Of a DNA stretch of 64,000 nt, positions 23,701 to 35,700 are shown one piece after another. The translations under genes and the position numbers were made by a program. The stretch spans positions 12,735,206-12,799,205 of the forward strand of contig CM060105.1 of NCBI GenBank assembly GCA_030522415.1. Direction: 5' to 3'. Within the stretch, counting starts at the first letter, position 1; each line of letters starts with the position of its first letter. The notes under the pieces were generated by a model. It searched no databases. It saw only the letters and a list, made by a program, of their open reading frames with translations, and was not told the origin of the DNA. The stretch comes from Channallabes apus (lineage: Eukaryota; Chordata; Actinopteri; Siluriformes; Clariidae).

Positions 23701-26700
23701 CCTATTGAGATGTTGTGGCATGACCTTAAAAAGTCGGTTCATGCTAGAAAACCCTCAAATAAAGCTGAATTACAACAATTCTGCAAAGATGAGTCGGCCA
23801 AAATTCCTCCAGTGCGCTGTAAAAGACTCGTTGCAAGTTATCGCAAACGCTTGATTGCAGTTATTGCTGCTAAGGGTGGCCCAACCAGTTATTAAGTTCA
23901 GGGGGCAATTACTTTTTCACACAGGGCCATGTAGGTTTGAATTTTTTTCTCCCTAATTAATAAAACCCCTCATTTAAAAACTGCATTTTGTGTTTACTTG
24001 TGTTATCTTTGACTAATAGTTAAATGTGTTTGATGGTCAGAAACACTTTGTGTGACAAACATGCAAAAGAATAAGAAATTAGGAGGGGGGCAAATAGTTT
24101 TTCACACCTATTTGTGTACCTATTTGTTTTTGAGAAGTCCCACGCTGCTATAGTCTTCCCTGGCTAGCGCTTCATGGTCCACAGATTGACTGAACTAAGC
24201 ATCCCATCATGGGCAGGACTCCTTCATGTTCCAAGTCCTGTCTTCTCTCAGCACTCTCTCTGCCTTCCATCCCACCTCCGCCTGATGAACCTGCGGACAT
24301 CTCCAACGTTCCCGGCGAAAAGCTCAAGCTGTTTTTTAACAAGGCTCGTGCCACATCACTTTCTCGCCATCTAGCATATGACTGTCCCATAAACCTCCTT
24401 CCAGGTACCTCTCCTCCAAAGGGTCGACTCTACTCTTTGACACACCAAGAACAAGATGCCATATAAGAGTATGTCTTCTGATATCATTTATCCATCCATC
24501 CCCTGCTGGGGCAGGGAACATTGTTTTTGTTTATTAAGAAAAAAGACTGCCTTCAACACCGCTACTGGGCACTATGAATATTTGGTGGTCCTGTTCATAC
24601 TGAAAAAAAAACCCTTATGTATTCCTGGCCCTCAATAATGACAGCCTCTGTGACTTCTTGAATTTCTTTGTCTTCATGTACCTGGACAACATTTAAATTT
24701 TTTCTCGAGGTCTGGAGGAGCACCAGCACCATATTTGACAAGTTTTGTAAAGGCTCTTAGAGAAAAATCTCTTTGTTAAAGCCAAAAAGTGTGAGTTCCA
24801 CACAACTTTTCCGCACCCTTGCTCATTCTACACCCGTCGCCTGTCCCCAGTCAAAATTAACTATGATGAAGGCGACCAAAAGCTTCTAGCCATCAAGTTA
24901 GCGCTGGAGGAGTGGAGACATTGGCTGGAGGGGAGCGAGCTCCCCTTCATAGTGTGGACTGACCATAGGAACAGAGAGTACCTACGTACTACCAAAAGAC
25001 TCAATGTCTGTCAAGATCGGTGGTTGTTGTTTTTGCCTAGATTTAACTTCACCCTGGTCCTATCTCCCAGGCTCAAAGAATACGAAGACTGATGCCCTCT
25101 CAAATCAGTTCTCATCCCAGCAGGAGCCAATGCCTTGCGACTTCATTCCTGCTGCTATCTTTCTGTCTCTTCTTGCATCTGCTCTCTTTAAGAGACGCTT
25201 CCTCCTCTCCCCCTAACTCGAGCCAACATCTTGTGATCTGTCCCTGGATGGACACTTCTCTATCTTCCTCTCCTTTGATTCTTCAGGATCTCACCAGGAT
25301 ATTTACAATGGTTCACGTTCTTTGTAGTAACATATGTCTATGGCACAGGTGTTTGGTCAAACATATAAAATCTTTTGCTGTTAATAAACAGAGACCTTCC
25401 TGACAGACAATGTGTGTGTGTGTTTGACTGAGTCTCTCCTGGCGCCAGAAAAGCTTACCGAAGCACAGCGGACAGACCGAGCAACTCGCCTCTTCTACTA
25501 CGCAACTTTAGAAAAACTTTACTGTCATCGAAAAGTTACAAAAAATGTTTGTGAATGCTGTCAACTTTTCCGCACCCTTGCTCATTCTACACCCGTCGCC
25601 TGTCCCCAGTCAAAATTAACTATGATGAAGGCGACCAAAAGCTTCTAGCCATCAAGTTAGCACTGGAGGAGTGGAGACATTGGCTGGAGGGGACCGAGTT
25701 CCCCTTCATAGTGTGGACTGACCATAGGAACAGAGAGTACCTACATACTGCCAAAAGACTCAATGTCTGTCAAGATCGGTGGTTGTTGTTTTTGCCTAGA
25801 TTTAACTTCACCCTGGTCCTACAGTACCTCCCAGGCTCAAAGAATACGAAGCGTGATGCCCTCTCAAATCAGTTCTCCTCCCAGCAGGAGCCAATGCCTT
25901 CCGACTTCATTCCGTCACCTCGTTGTCTCATCGCCACCATGGAGCTAGACATAGAGGCTAAAGTCAAGCCAAGCAATGTCCCCCGAATCATCTCTTCATG
26001 CATTCACATCTATGCTTACAGATCCTGGAATGGGGTCCTATTCTGCCATCTGGGATCTGCCCAGACCCGTTTCATCATTCAGCAAGGTTCTGGTAGCTAG
26101 GTTTGTGGCAGCTTGCGATGTCCGCATCCGAAGTAAGCATGGCAACTGACCCTCTGTCGGTCTTCTCAGACCCATACCTGTGCAGCACCATCCCTGGTCG
26201 CAAATTTCTCTAGACTTTGTCACTGGCCCACCTCTGTCTGGTGGCAACACCTGCATCGTGATCATTGTTGACCACTTCTCTAAGTCTGGTCACCTTGTCC
26301 CACTCCCAAACTACCCTCTTCCAGGGACACAGCAGGGAAACTAATACTCCACATATTCCGAATTCATGGCCAGAACGGGGGCCACAGTTCACCTTACGTT
26401 TCTGGAATGCCTTCTGTAAGCTTATCGGGGCCACTCCCAGCCTATCCTCAGGATTCCATCCCCAGTCCAACAGACAAACAGATCAAAAGAATTAGGCACT
26501 GTAGGTATCTCTCCAGTGCATGACCACTCAGGATGCTGCCTGTTGGAGCAAGTTTCTCCCGTGGGTTGAATATGTCCATAACTTCCTACCATCTGCCCAT
26601 TCCAGTGCTGCCTAAACAATAGTTTGTCACCCGCAGCCTCGGCTCTGCCCTGCACAAGAGGCAGAAGTGGAGGGCCCCTCACCCCAACAGTTTGTCCGCC

Positions 26701-29700
26701 CCTGCAAATGAAACATGGTTATGGGAAAAATGCACCCTGCTATGATCCGCTTGCTCATACAAGAAACAGGCAGACTGCCATTGTACCAAGGCACCTATGT
26801 ACCATGCAGGGAACAGGGTCATGCTGCCCTTTCCAGTGCTGCCTAGGCTAACAGCCTCCGCTCTTCCTGGCACAAGAGAAAGAAGTGGATGTCCACTCAG
26901 CCCAAAAGTTTATCCCCCACTGCAAACAAACATGTTTATGGGCAAACCGTACCCTGCTACGATCCGCTAGCTCGTGCAAGAAACATGCAGACTGCCATTT
27001 TACCAAGGGCCCTGAGTACCATGTAGGAAACAGGGTCATGCTCACTACCAGGGACATCCCCTAAAACCACTGTCAGATAAACTGAGACCCATCTCTCTGC
27101 CCCTTTGTCATCTCACTGACAGTCTTAGTTTTTGGCCATCCTATTGGTTGCAAATAATGATATAAGTTATAATGGATTTACCTGTTTCAGGAATTTCTTA
27201 ATAAAGTTTTTCTTAGGAAAACTGTTAGTGGTAAGATACTATTCTTTATGAATCTCTATTCCACTGGCCCCATTCACCTTCTTTATCAATCTAAATGACT
27301 GATGCACTGCTTCCAACTAGTTTTTAATATTTTATTGCTATTTTCATCTTGACTGTGCTTTCCTTTTCTGGTCGATCAGCCTACATAAAGCATGCTACAG
27401 AGTAAAGGACTACTAACATTTATTGTACCAGTTGCTAAATATTAAGCATTATAGCAGCACCCAGGAAATGTGTGTGAGCCCAGAGTAGCTTAGGGAGTAG
27501 CGAGATGAAAACATAGGATGCATAAGTGCTTGTGCAGACATGTGGAAGGAAACACACTCACAAATGATGTATTTTACAAACAAAGAATCATTTCCTTTGT
27601 TCGTTTGCACTGACTCACAGATTTTAGGCGTCTTGGCTTGTTTCTTTTTGCTGGTCAGTGAGGAAGGTCCAGGTTCTGGGGACCTGTCCTGTTTTTTTTC
27701 TACAGGAATAAAACATTATTTAAATTAAATATTTTAAAATAAGGGCAAATATAATTATCTTTAACTTTAATTCATTAATACTTTTTCACTTATTGATTAT
27801 TTATAATTGGTTAAAAACCATTTGTTCAAAAATATTTGGAATAAAACATTATTTTAATTTCAATTAAAAATAAAAAAACAAGGGCAAATTTAATGATCTT
27901 TAATTTTAATTCACTAATACTTTTTTACTTATTAATTATTTATAATTGTTTAATACCATTTGTTCAATTCTACTGTTAACTGTAACATTCACAGTATATT
28001 ATTCAAATCTTAGGTTGCAATCAATTGCGATCAATCTTTTAAAAAGAAAATTACAGTGTTTGGTCCATCCCACATTTTATAATAACAATGACCATGATGT
28101 CAAAAAAGTATATATATATATATATATATACACACACATTTATTAATTTCTCATTTTTGTAAGTTTGCAGTTTATCATTCAACAAGGAAGACAAATAAAT
28201 ACTTCTATTTCTGTAGTGGATTTCAATAACCTTTTGTTATGCAATAAAATATTGTTATATTGTTTAATCATATGCAAAAAAGATGTACCTTTAACAAGTT
28301 TGTCTGGATACAGTATGCCTTTTTTATCTCCGCCGGTAACTGGAGGTGTTCCAGCCTTTAACAGTGGAGCTGAGAGGAAGAATGTCATGTCACTACACAT
28401 TCTGCCTTAAACTCAATTTCCTAGAATGCCCGACTACAGCACCATATGTAACCAACTCTATTTGTCAGTCAACTTCACCTTTTAAGTAAGCATTAGTAAA
28501 AACATGAGTAAAATGCATATGAATGGTACAATCGCATGAAAAATAAAAATCTTGTTCTTTAATATATTAATTATGCATTATTTATATATAAATTCAGGAA
28601 GCGGCAGATAGCAGATACAGCACTGTGTTATTACCTTGCTATATTTCACACAAAAAGTGCCATCTTTAAATTATGACTTTATTTATTAAGGGGAAAAACT
28701 GTTTGAACCTACTTGGTACTATGTGAAAAAGTAATTGCCTCTAAATCTAATCACTGGTTGTGCAATTCTTGGTGGCAACAACTGCAATCAAGTGTTTGTG
28801 ATAACTGACAATGAGTCTTTCACATTACTGTGGAAGAATCTTTGCCCACTCTTCTTTTCAGAATTGTTTTAATTCAGCCACACTGGAGAGTTTTCAAACA
28901 TGAACAACCTCTTTAAGGTCATCCCAATTTGATTTAAGTCTGGACATTGACTAGACTACTCCAAAAGCTTAATTTATTTTTGCTTGTGTGTTTAGGAACA
29001 TTGTCCTGTTGCATAACTCAAATGCGCTTGAGCTTAAGGTCACGAACTGATGACTGGGTGTTCTCCTTCTGTATTTTCTAGTAGAGTGCAGATTTCATTG
29101 TTCCATCAATTATGATAAGATATCCAGGTCCTGAAATGCTATGTTAGTTTGATGCCACATGTAAGGCTGGTTAATAAGTTGTCCTTCTCACCATTATCAT
29201 CACAGAGGGAATCATATATGACATATGATTAACATAATGGCAACATAATTAAAACATGCAATGAAAGTTTACTTTATAGCCAGGGGATTTCTGCAAGATC
29301 AGTACAGCTTGTTCCTTTTCCCAAAGTACATTTGTGTAATGGTGTCATGCAGTGATGATCACATAACATCTTGGGGGGTGGGGGGGATTTGTAATTCTTT
29401 AAAATTTCATTTAAAGAAGAACTTAACTTGAGAAGTCATTATAAATTAGAGAAATTTATTGATCAAAAAGTGTATGAACTCTGTTTATGTCATGATTTAC
29501 ATGCCGTCTGCCACTTTTTCCCCGCGCTGTCACCTTCCCCATGTCCGTTTGTTTACCCAGCCCATCATGTGCCCTTTCCAACACTCCCATTTCCGCTCCC
29601 ATTTCCGCTCCCTGTCTCTTATTCTCTGATGATTACTCCAGCGTTTAAATTGCAAAAATATTGTGTTGTTACCTAAATTTTTTTCACATTTCCTTTCCTT

Positions 29701-32700
29701 TATGCTCATGTTGCAGAGTTTGCTTTGATTTGGATTTGTTCACCTCGGTCGTTCGCTCTTCCGGTTTGACCTCGCACTTTCCCTTTTGGTTTATGGCTTT
29801 CTGTCTCACGTTTTCAGATCTGATGCCTCGCTCTTTGATTTCCCAGTTACCGCTTTACGATTTGGCTCTAATGCTTTGCCAATAGATTCTCTGGTTTCTC
29901 ACCCTCGCTTCCACCTCCCAACCACGCCCCCATCTATACCAGCTGTCATTTTCCTGCGTTTGGATCCACCTCGCTCTGCTCCACTCCTTGATTTGACTCC
30001 TTTTCATTTGAATTTTATTTGTATAAAAAGTAGTAACCTGGGGAAAGTCCCATACTTTTGTGCAGTTTTGGAGAAAACATAAAAGTTGGAGGCACAAGGT
30101 ATAACGTGTACAAGTTATATGAACATAATTGCTTTTTTTATTTTTGATTATTGTTAAAATTATTTTAGATAAAAAGGAGTTATTTCTACTCTCTTGCTCT
30201 CTTCCTCATAGATCTGATATTAACATGTTAAATCTTTCCTGCTGCTATCTTTCTGTCTCTTCTTGCATCTGCTCTCTTTAAGAGACGCTGTCTCCTTCCT
30301 CCTCTCCCCCTAACTCGATCCAACATCTTGTGATCTGTCCCTGGACGGACACCTCTCTATCTTCCTCTCCTTTGATTCTTCAGGATCTCACCAGGATATT
30401 TACAATGGTTCACGTTCTTTGTAGTAACATATGTCTATGGCACAGGTGCTTGGTCAAACATATAAAATATTTTGCTGTTAATAAACAGAGACCTTCTTGA
30501 CAGACAATGTGTGTGTGTGTTTGACTGAGTCTCTCCTGGCACCAGAAAAGCTTACCGAAGCACAGCGGACAGACCGAGCAACTCACCTCTTCTACTACGC
30601 AACTGTAGAAAAACTTTACTGTCATCGAAAAGTTACAAAAAATGTTTGTGAATGCTGTCAACTTTTCCGCACCCTTGCTCATTCTACACCCATCGCCTGT
30701 CCCCAGTCAAAATTAACTATGATGAAGGCGACCAAAAGCTTCTAGCCATCAAATTAGCGCTGGACGAGTGGAGACATTGGCTGGAGGGGACCGAGCTCCC
30801 CTTCATAGTGTGGACTGACCATAGGAACAGAGAGTACCTACGTACTGCCAAAAGACTCAATGTCTGTCAAGATCGGTGGTTGTTGTTTTTGCCTAGATTT
30901 AACTTCACCCTGGTCCTACCTCCCAGGCTCAAAGTATACGAAGCCTGATGCCCTCTCAAATCAGTTCTCCTCCCAGCAGGAGCCAATGCATTGCGACTTC
31001 ATTCCGTCACCTCGTTGTCTCATCGCCACCATAGAGCTAGACATAGAGGCTCAAGTCAAGCCAAGCAATGTCCCCCGAATCATCTCTTCATGCATTCACA
31101 TCTATGCTTACAGATCCTGGAATGGGGTCCTATTCTGCCAACCGGGATCTGCCCAGACCCGTTTCATCATTCAGCAAGGTTCTGGTAGCCAGGTTTGTGG
31201 CAGCTTGCGATGTCTGCATCCGAAGTAAGCATGGCAACTGACCCTCTGTCGGTCTTCTCAGACCCCTACCTGTGCCGCACCCTCCCTGGTCGCAAATTTC
31301 TCTAGACTTCGTCACTGGCCCACCTCTGTCTGGTGGCAACACCTGCATCGTGATCAATGTTGACCACTTCTCTAAGTCTGGTCATCTTGTCCCACTCCCA
31401 AAGTACCCTCTTCCAGGGACACAGCAGGGAAACTAATACTCCACATATTCCGAATTCATGGCCAGAACAGGGGCCACAGTTCACCTTACGTTTCTGGAAC
31501 GCCTTCTGTAAGCTTATCGGGGCCACTCCCAGCCTATCCTCAGGATTCCATCCCCAGTCCAACAGACAAACAGATCAAAAGAATTAGGCACTGTAGGTCT
31601 CTCTCCAGTGCATGACCACTCGGGATGCTGCCTGTTGGAGCAAGTTTCTCCCGTGGGTTGAATATGTCCATAACTTCCTACCATCTGCCCATTCCAGTGC
31701 TGCCTAAACAATAGTTTGTCACCCGCAGCCTCGGCTCTGCCCTGCACAAGAGGCAGACGTGGAGGTCCCCTCAGCCCAACTGTTTGTCCGCCCCTGCAAA
31801 TGAAACATGGTTATGGGAAAAATGTACCCTGCTACGATCCGCTTGCTCATACAAGAAACAGGCAGACCGCCATTGTACCATGCAGGGAACAGGGTCATGC
31901 TGCCCATTCCAGTGCTGCCTAAGCTACCAGCCTCCGCTCTTCCTGGCACAAGAGAAAGAAGTGGATGTCCACTCAGCCCAAAAGTTTGTCCCCCACTGCA
32001 AACAAACATGTTCATGGGCAAACCGTACCCTCCTACGATCCGCTCGCTCGTGCAAGAAACATGCAGACTGCCATTTTACCAAGGGCCCTGAGTACCATGT
32101 AGGGAACAGGGTCATGCTCACTACCAGGGACATCCCCTAAAACCACTGTCAGATAAACTGAGACCCATCTCTCTGCCCCTTTGTCATCTCACTGACAGTC
32201 TTAGTTTTTGGCCATCCTATTGGTTGCAAATAGTGATATAAGTTATAATGGATTTACCTGTTTCAGGAATTTCTTAATAAAGTTTTTCTTAGGAAAACTG
32301 TTAGTGGTAAGATACTATTCTTTATGAATCTCTATTCTACTGGCCCCATTCACCTTCTATATCAATCTAAATGACTGATGCACTGCTTCTAACTAGTTTT
32401 TAATATTTTATTGCTATTTTCATCTCGACTGTGCTTTCCTTTTCTGGTCAATCAGCCTACATAAAGCATGCTACAGAGTAAAGGACTACTAACATTTATT
32501 GTACCAGTTGCTAAATATTAAGCATTATAGCAGCACCCAGGAAATGTGTGTGAGCCCAGAGTAGCTTAGGGAGTAGCGAGATGACAACATAGGATGCATA
32601 AGTGCTTGTGCAGACATGTGGAAGGAAACACACTCACAAATGATGTATTTTACAAACAAAGTAAATCATTTCCTTTGTTCATTTGCACTGACTCACAGAT

Positions 32701-35700
32701 TTTAGGCGTCTTGGCTTGTTTCTTTTTGCTGGTCAGTGAGGAAGGTCCAGGTTCTGGGGACCTGTCCTGTTTTTTTTCTACAGGAATAAAACATTATTTC
32801 AATTAAAAATTTTAAAATAAGGGCAAATATAATTATCTTTAACTTTAATTCATTAATACTTTTTCACTTATTGATTATTTATAATTGGTTAAAAACCATT
32901 TGTTCAAAAATATTTGGAATAAAACATTATTTTAATTTCAATTAAAAATTTAAAAACAAGGGCAAATTTAATGATTTTTAATTTTAATTCACTAATACTT
33001 TTTTACTTATTAATTATTTATAATTGTTTAATACCATTTGTTCAATTCTACTGTTAACTGTAACATTCACAGTATATTATTGAAATCTTAGGTTGCAATC
33101 AATTGCGATCAATCTTTTAAAAAGAAAATTACAGTGTTTGGTCCATCCCACATTTTATAATAACAATGACCATGATGTCAAAAAACACACATTTATTAAT
33201 TTCTCATTTTTGTAAGTTTGCAGTTTATCATTCAGCAAGGAAGACAAATAAATACTTCTATTTCTGTAGTGGATTTCTATAACCTTTGTTATGCAATAAA
33301 ATATTGTCATATTGTTTAATCATATGCAAAGAAAGATGTACCTTTAACAAGTTTGTCTGGATACAGTATGCCTTTTTTATCTCCACCGGTAAATGGAGGT
33401 GTTCCAGCCTTTAACAGTGGAGCTGAGAGGAAGAATGTCATGTCACTGCACATTCTGCCTTAAACTCAATTTCCTAGAATGCCCGACCACAGCACCATAT
33501 GTAACCATGTAACCATGTAATATGTAACTCTATTTTTCAGTCAACTTCACCTTTTAAATAAGCATTAGTAAAAACATGAGTAAAATGCATATGAATGGTA
33601 CAATCGCACGAAAAAAAATCTTTTTCTTTAATATATTAATTATGCATTATTTATATATAAATTCAGGAAGCGGCAGATAGCAGATACAGCACTGTGTTAT
33701 TACCTTGCTATATTTCACACAAAAAGTGCCATCTTTAAATTATTACTTTATTTATTAAGGGGAAAAACAGTTTGAACCTACTTGGTACTATGTGAAAAAG
33801 TAATTGCCCCTAAATCTAATCACTGGTTGTGCAATTCTTGGTGGCAACAACTGCAATCAAGTGTTTGTGATAACTGACAATGAGTCTTTCACATCACTGT
33901 GGAAGAATCTTTGCCCACTCTTCTTTGCAGAATTGTTTTAATTCAGCCACACTGGAGAGTTTTCAAACATGAAAAACCTCTTTAAGGTCATCCCAATTTG
34001 ATTTAAGTCTGGACATTGTGTATCAAAAGTGTATGAACTCTGTTTATGTCATGATTTACATGCCGTCTGCCACTTTTTCCCTGCGCTGTCACCTTCCCCA
34101 TGTCCATTTGTTTACCCAGCCCATCATGTGCCCTTTCCAACACTCCCATTTCCGCTCCCATCTGCGTCCCTGTCTCTTATTCTCTGATGATTACTCCAGC
34201 GTTTAAATTGCTAAAATATTCTGTTGTTACCTAAATTTTTTTCACATTTCCTTTCCTTTATGCTCATGTTGCAGAGTTTGCTTTGATTTGGATTTGTTCA
34301 CCTCGGTCGTTCGCTCTTCCGGTTTGACCTCGCACTTTCCCTTTTGGTTTATGGCTTTCTGTCTCACGTTTTCAGATCTGATGCCTCGCTCTTTGATTTC
34401 CCAGTTACCGCTTTACGATTTGGCTCTAATGCTTTGCCAATAGATTCTCTGGTTTCTCACCCTCGCTTCCACCTCCCAACCACGCCCCCATCTAAACCAG
34501 CTGTCATTTTCCTGCGTTTGGATCCACCTCGCTCTGCTCCACTCCTTGATTTCACTCCTTTTTATTTGAATTTTATTTGTATAAAAAGTAGTAACCTGGG
34601 GAAAGTCCCATACTTTTGTGCAGTTTTGGAGAAAACATAAAAGTTGGACGCACAAGGTATAAATTGTACAAGTTATATGAACATAATTGCTTTTTTTATT
34701 TTTGATTATTGTTAGAATTATTTTATATAAAAAGGAGTTATTTCTACTCTCTTGCTCTCTTCCTCATAGATATGATATTAACGTGTTAAATCTTTCCTGC
34801 TGCTATCTTTCTGTCTCTTCTTGCATCTGCTCTCTTTAAGAGACACTGTCTCCTTCCTCCTCTCCCCCTAACTCGATCCAACATCTTGTGATCTGTCCCT
34901 GGACGGACACCTCTCTATCTTCCTCTCCTTTGATTCTTCAGGATCTCGAATATTTACAATGGTTCACGTTCTTTGTAGTAACATATGTCTATGGCACAGG
35001 TGTTTGGTCAAACATATAAAATCTTTTGCTGTTAATAAACAGAGACCTTCTTGACAGACAATATTTGTGTGTTTGTTTGACTGAGTCTCTCCTGGCGCCA
35101 GAAAAGCTTACCGAAGCACAGCGGACAGACCGAGCAACTCGCCTCTTCTACTACGCAACTTTAGAAAAACTTTACTGTCATCGAAAAGTTACAAAAAATG
35201 TTTGTGAATGCTGTCAATTATAGGTATTATAAAGAATCTATTTTAGTAGGTCAGAAACTTGAAAAATCTGAAATAAATATCATCCAAAAGAATTACAATT
35301 GGTGCATCTTTAATTTACGAACATTACTTATCGTCCTCCAGATAGGTGACTATTTAATTATTCATTTTCTACGAAATAATGACACATGGACTATTGCCCA
35401 TATGCTGAGATTAAAAAAAAAATTTTAACCATATTTTAAACAGCACAGTTGTAATAACTTACAGGTTTTAGGCTCCTTGGCTTGTTTCTTCTTGCTGGTC
35501 ACTGAAGAAGCTCCAGATTTATCTTCACATGTCTCTTCACCACATTTCTTTCTCTTTGTTGCACTCTTCTTTTGCCCTTGCTTCTTATCCCCTCTAGCAA
35601 CTTCACTATTCCACTTTTTGGTCTCTACATGAGTTACCAAAAACATTTTTGACGCAAAGGAAGTGTAAATATCACTCAAAAAATCTAACAAAAATGTAGC

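Larger units (their letters stand above)
22011..24107 (+). mobile_element. Tc1-like transposon, copy C, interrupted by a LINE fragment
   Basis: Same family as copy A but in the opposite orientation. The left terminal repeat is truncated (starts TGATTTCTTATTCTTTTGC) and the right end reaches TTTTTCACACC. A LINE 3' fragment of 527 bp splits the transposase region at 22849-23375. The element is itself inserted in gypsy element 1. Confidence 0.93.
25147..30236. repeat. Tandem segmental duplication, unit 1
   Basis: 5.1-kb unit beginning CTGCTGCTATCTTTCTGTCT. It contains gypsy RNase H/integrase remnants, exons 7 and 6 of the SP140-like gene and a Tc1 relic. Unit 2 repeats it with few differences. 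Unit 1 has about 0.5 kb (about 28963-29464) that unit 2 lacks. Confidence 0.93.
30237..34795. repeat. Tandem segmental duplication, unit 2
   Basis: 4.56-kb repeat of unit 1 in the same orientation. It holds a second set of gypsy remnants (30660-32150) and exons 5 and 4. The Tc1 relic is cut at GGACATTG (34018), giving a 0.5-kb deletion relative to unit 1. Small differences include loss of most of a (TA)n run at 33181. Confidence 0.93.

Noticed and set aside
25147..35218. CRISPR-like or satellite array
   Set aside because: The repeat unit is about 5 kb with genes and transposon remnants; no short regularly spaced repeats exist anywhere in the window.
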